64,000 nucleotides of DNA. Source: Thelephora terrestris. Lineage: Eukaryota; Basidiomycota; Agaricomycetes; Thelephorales; Thelephoraceae. Position numbers and translations under genes: made by a program. Below are positions 1-11,967 of the stretch, piece by piece. The stretch is taken from the NCBI GenBank assembly GCA_015956445.1, contig WIUZ02000003.1:992001-1056000 (forward strand). Direction: 5' to 3'. The notes under the pieces are model-generated. The model had not been told where the DNA came from. It saw only the letters and a program-made list of their open reading frames with translations, and did no database searches. Each line of letters starts with the position of its first letter. Positions within the stretch are counted from its first letter, which is position 1.

Positions 1-513
1 AAACCATGAATTTTCCCAAAGAAAGTAACCATGGTGTTCCTGAGTGGCTCATTCACAGTGTTCTTTCCAGTGTTCCCAGTGGTGCCATCATGGTGTTCCC
101 AGTCAGTAAAATTCAAATTGAGCCTTAACGGTGCGCCGGAAGTGTACCAGTGTGGTATATCCTGAAAGTACCAAGGCCTTCGACCATGATGTACCAAAAT
201 TCGGCAAACCATCAGGAAACTGTGGGAACACTGAGAGGAAACTGAGAAATTGGGAACATTTTGAATGAGTTTATGATGTTCCCAGTGTCCCCAGTTTCCT
301 GATGGTTTGCCGAATTTTGGTACATCATGGTCGAAGGCCTTAGTACTTTCAGGATATACCACACTGGTACACTTCCGGCGCACCGTTAAGGCTCAATTTG
401 AATTTTACTGACTGGGAACACCATGATGGCACCACTGGGAACACTGGAAAGAACACTGTGAATGAGCCACTCAGGAACACCATGGTTACTTTCTTTGGGA
501 AAATTCATGGTTT
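1..513. repeat. Large near-perfect inverted repeat (palindrome), arms about 222 bp
   Basis: Bases 1-222 are the reverse complement of 292-513, with a single mismatch seen by eye (near 156/358) and a loop of about 69 bp. The left arm starts at the window edge, so the palindrome may extend further left. The arms are rich in GGGAACACTG/CAGTGTTCCC motifs that continue to about 840. No coding capacity was recognised. It may be a foldback element or a MITE-like hairpin, or an inverted duplication next to the Helitron relic. Confidence 0.85.
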
Positions 514-638
514 ACCCTCAGATTACCTAATCAGGACATCAAGGTCACATGACCTGGGAAACTGTGGGTTCACTCAGGGTTTTCTTTCAATGAGCCACTC
601 AGGGACATCATGGGTATTTCTTTGGGAAAATTCATGAT
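461..638. repeat. Degenerate direct repeat of about 50 bp
   Basis: The segment 461-511 recurs at 589-638, offset 128 bp: both begin AATGAGCCACTCAGG and end TTTGGGAAAATTCATG. This extends the repeat-rich character of the palindrome to its right. Confidence 0.7.
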
Positions 639-895
639 GTTCCCATGGATTACCTAATGGGAACACTGAGATCACATGACCAGGAACACCATGAATGTAC
701 TGAGCATTTCCTGTGCTGGCAACACTGAGGAAATTGGCCTGGACATTTTGAATGTATTTATGATGTACCAGGTGGGTCATTGCCAGGCACATTTTCCATT
801 TCCTTACAATGTATTTACGATGTCCCGGGCTGGGAAACTGGGGTTTGTCCCCAGTGGAAGATGCTCAACGGGGTCCTGGCCGACGCAATACTTGA

Positions 896-3309
896 GTCCA
901 GTACCTCACAAGCCACCCGAATTCTGGGAGCGTTCACCGAGTCATATGCTCACCAGGACACCGCAACCTCCCCAACTTCCTCAGCTGGTGGTTCCCACGA
1001 AATGACGATGAGACGATCTATGACTTCTATTGTTCGTGTATGCTCGCATTGCTTAAACCATGGCGAGACCTCACGACCGACCTCAAATCACCAACCGAGA
1101 GCTGGGCATCGGCATTTGAGACTTTCTGCACTTCAGCCACTCCAAGAGTGCAACGAGTGTTATCTGGAATCCAGTACTTCCATGAATGCGAGTCTGTCGC
1201 CCAGAAAGACACCACGGATCAACGTCAAAATTCATTGCAGGTTCTCGCCGAAACTCGGATTCTTGATGATGAGTCCGACGCAGATTACACCCCCTTTTCG
1301 AAGAAGTTCTCTGAGGAGGGTTTGGCTCTCTTAAAGGAATCCAATGTATCTCTACGCGAAGAACTCCATGGCCATATGGTGATCGAACTTGCAAGACACC
1401 TCGGCATCTTTGGCAATGAGCAGCATGACTGGCCTGTCGACCACCACTCCATCCCATTGAACGCAACTCAAGACGACTTAGGACGGATCTCCATGTGGCA
1501 CAACCTCCTCCAGTCTGCCGTCAACAAGAGAGCGGGTGTATCTAATCCAGTCCCACCTGGGAGCGCTGACACCGCGACCATCAAATGTTTGATCCCCACA
1601 GGCAACCCCTCACCCGATGCTCCTGCCGCCATCCTCCTCCAGTCCACTGCATCTGAACAAGCCCTGCCGGCCGTGGATCCAGGTTGCCTCAAACCTGACC
1701 AACTTCGCGCATACCACATCGTCACGTGGCATCTCAGCGAGATGTTGCGCGGTGGCGATGTTCCTCCTCTCCACATGGTTCTCTATGGTGAAGGAGGAAC
1801 AGGGAAGTCCCGGGTCATTCAAACGATCACAGAGGCATTCGCTGCCCAGGGAGCAAGTCATATGCTCATGAAGGCTGTGTATACAGGGGTTGCCGCTTCG
1901 CTGGTGGATGGAAAAACGACCCACATCATTGGTTCCATGTCTTTGCGTTCAAAGGATGATATTAGTGATGCCGCGAAGAAGAAACTCCAGGACTTTTGGA
2001 GAAATATCTGTTATCTGATCATCGATGAGTACTCCATGCTCTCAAAGTCCTTCTTGGCGACACTCTCTCGCAACATCGCCATTGGGATGGAGGGTTCACA
2101 AGGGTTCCAGCCAGGGATGTCCTTTGGAGGGCTCAATGTAATACTGTGTGGGGATTTGCACCAGTTTCCTCCAGTAGCATGTGGTAAACGAGATCCATTG
2201 TACTATCCAACCTGCACAGACGACTCAATCGCCTCACAAGTCGGCCAGAAAATCTACAAGGAGTTTTCTATGGTTGTCATCCTCCAAGAGCAGATGTGAG
2301 TCACGGACCACATCTGGAGAGACTTCCTCGATCACCTTCGATATGGGAGGGTAGAACCACGACACCTGAAAATGTTGAGGACGCTGCTTCTCAAACGCCA
2401 GACACCGAGTCCCTCATTCGAAAACTCTTCGGATGTATCCTCCTTCCCTAACCTACATCCCGACCTCACCGAGGCCATTGACCCACCTGTCAACTTTTCA
2501 ACACAGCCGTGGGCTGATGCATCATTAATAACTCCTCGTCACGCTGTTCGCACACGGTGGAACCGGGCCACGTCTCAAAAGTGGTGCACCGACTCAAAAT
2601 CCTGTTTATTTATTTGCCCAGCACTCGACACAATCAAAGGGACCTCGTTGACTCTAGAGGAGCGCTACGCCCTCGCAAGTCCACCAAAGAAAGGGAGAAG
2701 ACGTCACGATAAGGGCCTTCCGGAATCGATCCACTTATCAATTGGGATGAAGGTCATGGTGACCAACAACCTACAGACGGACCTGGACATCACCAACAGC
2801 GCTCGTGGTGTCATCACCGACATTGACCTCAACCCTGACGAACCTCCTCTGGACGAAGGGTCTGTGGTCACGTTGAAGCACCTGCCGGAATGCGTCCTTG
2901 TAAAGTTATCACGCGCGCGGCCGCCCTTCCAAATCTCGAAGAAGGGGTGATCCCAATCCAGCGTATTTCCACGAAAATCCAGATCCGTGTCCGCGGGAAG
3001 TCTCAGACAGTGACACACACTCAGTTCCCAATCACGGGAGCGTATGCATTCACTGACTATCGTGCACAAGGGCAGACTATTCCTTATGTTGTAGTTGATA
3101 TCGCAGCACCCCCCACCTCCGGGCTTTCACTTTTCAACCTATATGTTGCTCTCTCGCACAGCTCAGGGCAGGAAACTATCCGGCTGCTGAGAGATTTTGA
3201 CGACGATATGTTTTTGCAAGCTCATGTGGCGGAGTTACTTGAGGAGGACGAACAACTTGAAGAATTAGATGTTGTCACTAGGAGGTGGTGGAGTAGAATG
3301 TCACAATAA
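896..3309 (+). pseudogene. Helitron-type PIF1-like helicase, C-terminal part, disrupted
   Basis: DNA helicase portion of a Helitron rolling-circle transposase. Visible motifs: Walker A GEGGTGKS (about 1788-1810), Walker B IIDEYSML (about 2020-2043), GDLHQFPP (about 2152-2175), and a C-terminal AYAFTDYRAQGQT segment (about 3040-3078) with YVALSHSSG (about 3143-3170). The frame is broken by TGA at 2297-2299, where the same frame continues for another 200 codons, and by a one-base loss between about 2915 and 2940. Another TGA at 893-895 precedes recognisable helicase-like sequence, and no Rep (HUH) domain is seen upstream. Both TGAs are one C-to-T change from CGA (Arg). The product cannot be functional. 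Helitron ends (TC...CTRR) were not located. Confidence 0.88.
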
Positions 3310-3588
3310 TCTATCGCTTTCAACTCAACGAACACACTTGATTTCCGTGGCGTCTTGAAGGCTTTCGGCCAAAATCAAGTTTTTCCCGAAACCTCGGTTT
3401 CGGACTCCCGCGACCCTCAAAAAACCGGGCACGAGTCTCTTTTCAGCTGACATTTTCATCCTGTAGTTCGTGATACATTTGGCTACCTTGTACTTTCCTC
3501 TAAATAAGGGTTAGAATAAACCCATAGCTATGTAACGGGGAAGCGACATGAAAACAAGGGCAGCGCGACTCCTCGTCCCGCTGAAAGG

Positions 3589-3621
3589 AAAAATGTTGTC
3601 CCGTGGTGGGACAACATTTTT
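3589..3621. repeat. Perfect 14-bp hairpin, 5-nt loop
   Basis: AAAAATGTTGTCCC at 3589-3602 is followed by loop GTGGT and its exact reverse complement at 3608-3621. It lies in non-coding sequence downstream of the helicase relic. Function unknown; it could be the sub-terminal hairpin of a mobile element, but no matching end sequence was seen. Confidence 0.7.
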
Positions 3622-3748
3622 GACAGCGATCTGTCACGCGCCAGATGTACGGTGCCGGAAAGATGGTGGTTCCCACGTTGGTTACTGGTGGACATTTATG
3701 CTGTTGAAATGTTGAGGGGGCACGGAAGTGGCTGTGCTTGAGTGACAA

Positions 3749-3814
3749 GTGAACGGTCAAATTGCTGATATAGCCAGACAACATGCGCTTATAATTTAGG
3801 GGGGGCAGGGAAAC
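3749..3814 (+). repeat. Direct repeat copy 1 (partner 4272-4337)
   Basis: About 66 bp, about 85% identical to 4272-4337. The shared core is ATATAGCC.GACAACA.GC.CTTATAATTTAGGGGGG. The 523-bp spacing suggests the edges of a decayed element. Confidence 0.75.
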
Positions 3815-4271
3815 TAGAAAAATGCCAACTTGATGTCGACATAAACCTTGCTTGTCAACAGGAGTGTGTATTCCTATATATTTTCACAAATATCATCCGC
3901 ATGTGTACATGGACAAGTATAATTATCTGATGGTGGTGTAAATACAGCTTCAGGAGCAAACTCCGGAGACGGCTCATATGGGACCCGTTGCGCTCAACCG
4001 GCAACGAGCTCAGCAACCGCACATTGGAAAGGCGCCACACGCAACACAACATCCGGGGTACAGCATAGTGACAAGACTATGCAAACTCAGTGTGAGCCAG
4101 CTACCCAAATTCACGCCCTCGGGACCTCAAGGTCTCAACCTGTGAGATTCATAATGGAATTGATATCAGACACTAACGGGACTGGCGTTGATTGAAGGCT
4201 TCGTTGCCAGAGTAGCGGCTGCTGGGATTATTGATTTGCTGGGGCCGGTGCCGATTCTACTATCTCAACAC

Positions 4272-4337
4272 GTGAACCGTCAAAATGTTCATATAGCCGG
4301 ACAACACGCACTTATAATTTAGGGGGGTCAGGGAAAC
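4272..4337 (+). repeat. Direct repeat copy 2 (partner 3749-3814)
   Basis: Second copy of the 66-bp repeat. No gene was recognised between the two copies. Confidence 0.75.
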
Positions 4338-4339
4338 CT

Positions 4340-5304
4340 TGCAAGCAAGGTAATGAAAAACCTGCAGGACCCAGGGCATACTGCCCCGGGAATTTTACCG
4401 TTGCTGCCACGTGACGTCCCCAGGATGATCGATCCGTCGGGACATCCAGGTGGCTGGGCCCGGAAATCATAGCCCCCGTCTGGTGATTTCAACCTCGTCT
4501 GCAGGCCCGTTCTTGACCTCCAGTGATTGGTCTGGGGGACAAGAACATTCGAGCGAAAAGGGAGAGGGCACCAGCAGACGTCGGGTCAAGACAATGGCTA
4601 CCCAATACACGAAGACCCCGGAGAACACTCGACCCCGGACGATGTCTGAACTTCCAAGAAGCAGGAATCAGTCCGCAGGCGGCCGATACAGAACATGCTC
4701 TATAGTCTATAGCTGTCAAACCAGGACCCAGGTTTGGGACAATCCCGTCAAGCCCAGTCTCAGAAGGCTCCCAACAAACCCCGAGGTTCGAGGCACAGCT
4801 TTCGATGGTCGCAACCTCTCAGCCAGGAGCACATTCTTACCCCCCAGCAGAGGGTAAGTTTGTCATTTCAATGCTTCACCAGTCTCAAACGCTCAATTAG
4901 ATACACAAAAGCACCAAAGGCGAAGAAAGGCTCGTGCTGTGTGATCATGTAGTCTCCCGGGCTGGCCGTTTACCGTATGCATGTCCCGGTTTTATCTTAT
5001 GTGAATCTACCGTTTTGGTAACCCCTCGGACAGATGGGACTGCATGCAGGCCAACAGTGGGTGGAAGCAGGGTCGGACATCTGTGTGGTATAACACTAAT
5101 CCTGTGGGATGAATCTATTATTTTGCTTCTATGCGCGTTTATCACAGGCGACACGACCTTGCACTCCCCAATACCAAACCCCCGGGCGATGTTTCACTAG
5201 AATGAGCCAACCTTTCATGAATATGGATACCTGACCAACCGCAATGCATTTTCGTGATGGATAGGAGGGAACGTGGTTGCATCGCGGTCAAATTATTTCA
5301 ACCC
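4340..5304. other. Non-coding stretch, no recognisable gene
   Basis: Only short overlapping open frames without recognisable motifs. Around 5265-5290 it carries a sequence (GTGGTTGCATCGCGGTCAA) that recurs at about 9550-9570 upstream of a kinase locus, so the upstream repeat flank of that locus extends into this stretch. Confidence 0.5.
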
Positions 5305-5379
5305 CACCCCACGTTGTTCCCACGCGCGTCGATTGAATCTGTGAAGCTCACGTCTGGCCTGCTTTAGCCGTCGCCCTCC

Positions 5380-5547
5380 ATGTTTAGTCAAGCTCAACTG
5401 CCGCAACATCTCTATACACCGGAAAAATCCTCACCAGATTTCTCGCGCTCGCTCTACGGCGCATTCATCCGTCTCGGCGAGAAGGGCGAACACTCTCACA
5501 GTTTACAACGATCTGACTCGGCCAGGCTAGTCGATTGCTTGGATCGG
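5380..5547 (+). pseudogene. Kinase-family exon 1 fragment (left arm)
   Basis: Open 56-codon exon beginning ATG, ending at a GTATGC donor, matching exon 1 of the kinase loci at 9657 and 14016 (shared SSP.F.RSLY..IRL.EKGE core). No kinase exon follows; sequence after the donor is the dispersed repeat at 5630-6210. It is an orphan fragment, not a gene. Confidence 0.8.
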
Positions 5548-5629
5548 GTATGCATAACCGCGTCTGTTTCTAATCTACAAAACGCTCTAATCTACAAAAC
5601 GCATTCCTCAGGTTGGGTACTCTCCCCGT

Positions 5630-6210
5630 GTTTCAATAAGGGGACCACCTTTCGCGGAGGGAACGGAACGCTGGTCCAATGCGCGTTTGATCTCGGTCTC
5701 CATGCGAGTGTCTGCGGGAGTCCCCATTTACTCACCCTATTGGACGCATACAAGACAGTGAACCGACGCGATGGTCTCACCTGCATCACGATCCACAAGA
5801 AGATGAGGTTAGCCCTTGATAGTATCTTGTCGCGTCCACCCCTATGATACGTGGTTCGTATACCGCATCGAACGTCCTCTCAGAGCAGAGATAGCCATTG
5901 GACTCTGCAAAACGTTTGGAACGGCAATTCCTTTGCACCGAGACACTCCATACAAGAGGCGGGGGCCCTATCACCGCAAAATACAGCGATTGTCAGGGTT
6001 GGCGTTTTGGTCCGCAATCCTTAGATATGAGTTTCCGGTGACCTTATATCCAGTGTCCGTGAGTATCGACGATTTCTCGGGACGGGAATTAACCATTGAC
6101 TTCCAACCGTGCAGTCTTGCTTCATACGAGTAACGAAATTCCTGCGATGCTGAAGGACAGCCAGGCCGATTGCGCACAGGTCTGCGCCTTGAAGAGAGCG
6201 GTAGAGAATG
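5630..6210. repeat. Dispersed repeat, copy 1 (partner 12586-13020)
   Basis: Several blocks match 12586-13020 in the same order and orientation: CCACCTTTCGCGGAGGGA, GATGAGGTTAGCCCTTGA, AGAGGCGG.GGCCCTATCACC, GAGTTTCCGGTGACCTT and AAGGACAGCCAGGCCGATT. This copy has extra sequence between blocks. The first block is inside the inverted-repeat arm. Plus-strand open segments exist, but no protein family was recognised. Confidence 0.75.
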
Positions 6211-6721
6211 TATATTTCAGTGTAGCATGTATAATTTACTCTACTGGACGTATATCAGCAGACAACCTTAGCCATAACAGCGGCTTCGCGGGGTCCACCG
6301 CCTGTCTCCATGGTCCGATACCGAAAGTGCACGGTTGGGGAACCTAATAGGGGAAAACTCATCACTCGTCATAGGAAAAAATCGCCCCGCCGAGATTGAC
6401 GAACTTCGGGAGTGATTGGACTTGATTTTCCGATGTGATTTTGATGACAATTCTATCGAAGATATCGAATCGCATCGGTAGCATCAACGTTCCACCTGTC
6501 AGAAATAATGCCGGTTCTGGCTTCGCCAGGGTGAGTAGTAAATGGGGACTCCCGCAGAATCTCGCATGGAGACCGAGATCAAACGCGCATTGGACCAGCG
6601 TTCCGTTCCCTCCGCGAAAGGTGGTCCCCTTATTGAAACACGGGGAGAGTACCCAACCTGAGGAATGCGTTTTGTAGATTGAAGCGTTTTGTAGATTAGA
6701 AACAGACGCGGTTATGCATAC

Positions 6722-6889
6722 CCGATCCAAGAAATCGACTAGCCTGGCCGAGTCAGATCGTTGTAAACTGTGAGAGTGTTCGCCCTTCTCGCCGAGACGG
6801 ATGAATGCGCCGTAGAGCGAGCGCGAGAAATCTGGTGAGGATTTTTCCAGTGTATAGAGATGTTGCGGCACTTGAGCTTGACTAGACAT
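6722..6889 (-). pseudogene. Kinase-family exon 1 fragment (right arm)
   Basis: Mirror copy of the 5380-5547 exon: ATG at 6889, 56 open codons, GTATGC donor. No downstream kinase exons on this strand. Confidence 0.8.
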
Positions 6890-7275
6890 GGAGGGCGACG
6901 GCTGATAAAGCAGGCCAGACGTGAGCTTCACAGATTCAATCGACGTGCGTCGGAACAACGTGGTGCGGCGTTTTGATCAAATTGATCGCCATCATAAACA
7001 TTTGAACGTCCTGGTCTCGATACCACCGCAAAATTCTTCCACCCGCCTCCTGTTTCGGACTGTTATGTCTGACAGCTAGCAGTTTCCAGTAATCGATAAC
7101 GCCCTTCATTTTGTACTTTTAAGAAGGGCCGGCCCCTCCAACTTTCCTGCCCCATCCTTTGCACAACTCCCTTCCCAGTCATCCCAGATTCGCACAACTA
7201 GATCCTTTGCGCAGTGCTCCGGTAATATTCTTTGAGCACAACTCAAGGGACCAGAAAGCTTCGGGAAGATTTGTG

Positions 7276-8711
7276 ATGTTTTACGATACCTCCTACGGTC
7301 CCGCTGGCACAAACCAGGAAGAGGCAAACCAGAGGGTTCTCGATATGAACGTGAGCTCGTCTTTCTCGTTCGTAGTACGCCAGCCATAGTCTCTTGTAGA
7401 TCCGCCCGTTCATTCCACACTTATGGCACGCGCACAGAGCGCCAGCGGAGCCGCGCTACGTAATGGGAGATCAGTCAATCAGCGACCCAGCAGTCTACGC
7501 ATACCATTCAACAGCCACTGCATTCAGGCCAGCAGTTCCCCGTGTCACTTCCGGTCAGGCTCCAGGGATAGAGGCCGGAGTGCCGACTCTCGATGACTCG
7601 TTGGTCTATCAGCTTCCGGATTCATCTTCACACGTACGTATGTACCCGCACATCTTCTGTATAGCCACTCATAGGTTGGCAGACACCAGCTGACCAGGCG
7701 TTTGATCGGGGGGACCCACTTCATGGGATCATGGCTGTTTCTTCCCATTGGCAGGCCGCTTCACATCCTTCGATTGCAATACCCAGGGGCAACGAGAATT
7801 CCAGCGCCATTCTTCAGGCACGCAACAACCATACAGAGGAGCAGTCGCACTCCCGCCATCATATTGAGGAGCGCCGGAATGATTTTGACCATAATCAAGA
7901 AATACCGATGCGCTCTCATTGCGTCGATGAAGGGAGGCACGACAACGGGTCACTTCTCCATACAGCTAGCCTAGAAAGGAACCAGGGAGTGGCGCTGGTG
8001 CCTGCCGAGTTACCACCAGCGGAAATCAATAACGCTGGAGCTCAGAATCCAGGCAGGAGGAAGAGGAAAGCAGCCCAGGACCACGGAGGAAGGGAGCCTA
8101 GAAGGAGACGCGGACAGAATGAAACTCAGAGGCTCCAAATCATAAAACACATTCCGGTACGTGCTCCAGACGCTGGTATCGCTTAACTAGACTTGAAGGT
8201 GACCACATTTTAGTCGGACCCTTCCGCACGCTTGCCTACACACCCCGACTTCGAGGCGGTCCAACAAACCATGTACCGATGCGGAAGTGCACAACAATGG
8301 AAACCTCTCCCTCCGATTGATTTTAAAGTCCGAGGATGTGAGGGAATAAATCTCGCCGAAGCAATGAATACGAAGTTCAGCAACCTCGATGGCCGTGACG
8401 ACCCCATGTTTACGGACGAGGAGACCGGGAGCTCAGTGTCATTAAGGATAGACGTACGTGCACTTACTCAATCTTCACCTGTTCATGCTGAGATCTCTGG
8501 TTAGTTCGTGGGACACCAACGGGGAAGTAACAAGGCAAGGCAGGTGCGGTAGATTTGTTGTTTCTCCGCAGGAGTCACGATCGTGGGTTTAACACCAGAT
8601 TTAAATTAGATACCGACCAGGAACCACAAGAAAGAACGGTACTCTATCACAAGGCAAAAATTGGGGCATGACGTTGCTAAAATCATCCGAAAACACCTCG
8701 AGGTGCGGTAA
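7276..8711 (+). CDS. Uncharacterised protein, six exons, 363 aa (predicted)
   Basis: Exons by splice signals and open frame: 7276-7350, 7400-7633, 7755-8156, 8214-8453, 8505-8543, 8610-8711. Every intron is phase 0, four have a GTACGT or GTGAGC donor, and acceptors are TAG or CAG. The predicted protein has a disordered middle with a basic patch (about residues 185-220, RRKRKAAQ and RRRRGQNE) and a conserved-looking C-terminal half: an EGINLAEAM segment, GRDDPMF, a beta-like SSVSLRIDF, then [16 protein letters not shown] and a final helix. From memory this C-terminal pattern resembles uncharacterised agaricomycete proteins; no function is known to me. No signal peptide or membrane segment is seen. 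The start is uncertain: ATG 7463 would give a shorter form. Confidence 0.65.
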
Positions 8712-9656
8712 TACCAAAATCACTAAAACAGCTCCTTGGCTAACCCGGCGTTCAGAACAGCACATTCAGGATACCTTTTGAACAAATGTACCTCGTCAAG
8801 CTCCATAGAGTCTCACATGCCTCCTGGCAACCAGAGGTGTGGCACAAGGCTTCCACTGGTTCATAGGGTTGTTCTCGTTATGTTTCTTTCCGTTGCTATC
8901 CCATCCCCTAGCTATAGGTGGCCGGCCGATCCAAGGCCGATCAGCAAAGTAGTGCGCCCAGGATCTTGCGGGGTAACCGACCGTCTGGCCTCCCTATGTG
9001 ACCACAAGGTCAGACCTTGTGTTCCTGTATGGGCATCATATTAGGTGCACGTGCGTATGCGGATTAGGTGCGTATGCGGGTCGTGTGCGGGTATCGGTTC
9101 TCCTTTACGAGAATAATAATATGTATTGCTTACTATTCCGGCGTAATTTTATATTGACCTTCATTTCTTTATGTATTCGCACTCCGAACCGATTGATAGT
9201 ATAAAATTAATTTATTCTCACTGGCCGAAAAACACAGCATAAAACACGAATACCCTAGGAGCCGGTGGTGCTCATACATGCACTCAATAACAGCAAAGGA
9301 TCGGGGCGAAAGGCGACCGGCGGTGATGGGTATACAGGCGGCAAAATGCGGCAGACGAGTGGAGGTGCCAAGAAAAATAGGCAGACACCGAGTGAACCCA
9401 GTCACAACTTAGCTTTGGAGGGAATAAGGGGCGGAATGTCGTCATCGGTGACGTCATCTGAAGAGGCACTGGGATTGGGGACCAAAGAGACCTTTAAGCA
9501 ATCAGGTCAGCAGTCAAGAACGATCGGGAAGTGATAAGGAACAGACTCAACGTGGTTGCATCGTGGTCAATTTAATTCTCGCCCACCCCACGTGGTTTCC
9601 ACGCGCGTCGATTGAATCTATGAAGCTCACGTCTGGCCTGCTAGACGTCGCCCTCC
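8712..9656. other. Intergenic, no recognisable gene; upstream flank of kinase locus
   Basis: No supported gene. An 89-codon open frame at 9265-9534 is Ser/Gly/Lys-rich without motifs. From about 9550 the sequence matches the flank found at 5265-5380, showing that kinase copies were duplicated with upstream DNA. Confidence 0.5.
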
Positions 9657-11967
9657 ATGTCCAGTCAAGCTCAACTGCTACAGCATCTCTGTACACTGGA
9701 CAAATCCTCACCAGAGTTCTCCCGCTCGCTCTACGCATTCATCCGTCTCGACGAAAAGGGCGAATACTCTCGCAGTCTTCAACGATCTGACTCGGCTAGG
9801 CTAGTCGACTTCTTGGATGGGGTATAGCTGAATCGCTTTGTAACGTCGTTCTACTCTTATTGAACCGTTGACCGCCTTAGGCGTTAGACGCCATACCAGT
9901 GACCGATCCGTTGTTTCGACGGTGTCTCCGCCGCTTGCGTCTTATCTGCGCCCATCACAACGTGTTGCCGTCCTCACATATCGTACGTGAAGGGCTGAGG
10001 AAAACCAGTGACAATCCTGTAGCGTTCGGGGGGTTTGCTGACGTTTGGGAGGGAAAATACGAAGGGAGAAAAGTGTGCGTCAAAGCCTTGAGGGTCCATA
10101 ATCCAAACACGAGTACGGATAATGCCTTGGCGGTATGTGACATCCTCATTACCGCGCATTCCAACAAAACTGACAACGCTGTCAGCCATTTTACGGAGAG
10201 GCGGTTGTCTGGAAGAGACTCAGTCATCCAAATGTCGTTCAATTCTTGGGGGTCACGACGACGCCTTTACAGATCGTGCTGGAATGGATGCCCAACGGTA
10301 CTCTGACGGCCCATACTATAAATTCCAGTCCACAAGTGGACAGGTTAAGCCTCGTGAGTGGATGTTTGTGTCGCGCGGTCGGGTGAACTGATTCTGGCGA
10401 AGCTGTTAGATGTGGCAGAAGGGGTCAATTACCTTCATACCTGCCATGTGTTGCACGGAGACCTGAAGGGTGTGAGTAATCCGTTTTCCAGGAAGGGGTG
10501 ACCCAGGAACCCACTGACGCCTTTCAAAAGCCCAATATACTCATAGACGGTCATGGCCATGCGCGTGTCTCCGACTTCGGGCTCGCCCCAATCGTCCAAG
10601 GCAAGTTCTCGCATTCGGGATGGTCGTAGTCGAGGTGTGCGCGCCGCTTGTCGCGATGCAGAAACACCAGATTACTTTAGTCGCTGACGCTGTTGTTTTT
10701 TGCTAGGTGTTCACCGGGAAAGTTCCTTTTCACCATGCGATCTCTACGGCGGTTTCCTACAAAACCATGATCGGAGAACGACCCCCTCGTCCGTATGAAG
10801 CGGAAGCGCTAGGACTTTCGGATGCGCTGTGGAACATGACAGAGACCTGTTGGAAACACGGTCCAAAGGACCGATTGAAGGCGTCGGAAGTTGTTGATGT
10901 CCTGCGAGAGATGTGAGGGTTCTTTTCTTTCTGTTCCTCCCGAGATCCGGCACTTACATCGCGGCGCTGGATGTAGGTATGCGAAATCCCCTAGTAACTC
11001 TTTCGTAAATTTCATCAATAACACCCGAGGTCCCATGACTCCGAAGACGGACGCCGCAATTTCACCGGAACTACTCGACGTGCTACGCTATCGGGAACCA
11101 AGTGACAAACGTATACTGGATGTTGAAATAAAGACGGCAGTTGGCAGCCTTCCTGCCAAGGGCCGGGCGGATCACGTAGGTTTTCTTACCCAGAGCCAGC
11201 GCCAGGCTGATGTGATAATGCAGCGACTCGGAGTTGATCCAGGTCGGAACGACTCACGTTTCCCACCGCGCTCTAGGACTGAAACCCTCAACACTGTCGA
11301 AAGTGATGTTTGGGCAGCGACACCAAGCGAAGCTTGGCCAACGATTCCAGCAGTCATGCAGCAAGTAACCCGAAGCAAAAACCCTGCCCAGTGGACAGCG
11401 TGCAGAATCCCGTCGACATACCAGCGCAGACAGACAATTCAATCCATTCGGAAGCTTCGAGTTTCACGGTGGTGGACGAATTCGTAAACCGACAGTCAAC
11501 TGAGACGGATCGGAGGGCGCAAAATGGAAGGAACGGTCAGGAGAACGAGGGTCTGAGAAACAGCCGCAGGGTAGAAGACGTACGGAATGGCCAAGGTGAC
11601 AATCAAAAGTACTCCAACAACGCAGGTAGACCCGGAGCATCCTTCGGTGGACTTGATCAGGATCTCCTCGCACTCCCTGCAGAGAGCTCCGGCCGCGACC
11701 AAGGGTCGCGGTTGAGGAGCAGACCTGTGAGAAATGAAGAAGGTACGTACTCTACTCGAAACATGACCGCGTTCCCTGACCTCGAGCTATTTTCCGGTTT
11801 TAGGGCCCACCAGCGGCGAAGAGTCTGCGCTGTCGGATACGCTTCCGCGAAGAACTGGCAGTGCCAAGAAGGGATCCAGCGGGTGGGGGCGTGTTCGTGG
11901 CGTGGCAAAGGTTGTGGGACTTCGCAAGCAAGTTCAATCCCAACAGAACGACTCCAGAGGGAGGTAG
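9657..11967 (+). pseudogene. TKL-type protein kinase, broken copy 1
   Basis: Exons recognised: 9657-9821, 9881-10132, 10186-10353, 10403-10471, 10531-10634, 10707-10912, 10977-11742, 11804-11967. Features: helical exon 1; glycine loop FGGFADVWEG and lysine in VCVKAL; HGDLKG; DFGLAP; C-terminal lobe; Ser/Pro-rich tail ending WGRVRGVAKVVGLRK. Lesions: exon 5 is 97 nt shorter than the homologous exon at 14897-15097, removing the activation segment and APE motif and giving an in-frame TAG at 10627-10629; the tail exon also changes frame near 11360-11375. Duplicate of the 14016-16445 locus, with the same intron positions. Kinase activity is not expected. Confidence 0.85.

Larger units (their letters stand above)
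5305..6964. repeat. Inverted repeat built from kinase exon-1 sequence, arms about 430 bp
   Basis: Left arm about 5305-5740 and right arm about 6527-6964 are near-identical inverted copies separated by about 790 bp. Each arm contains upstream flank, the whole 56-codon exon 1 of the local kinase family and about 190 bp beyond its splice donor. Differences are few (for example a CTTTAG versus CTTTATCAG indel). If transcribed it would fold into a long hairpin. Most similar to the kinase locus at 9541-9830. Confidence 0.85.

Noticed and set aside
3589-3621. Hairpin as a transcription terminator
   Set aside because: The genome is eukaryotic and no gene end fits; described only as a hairpin.
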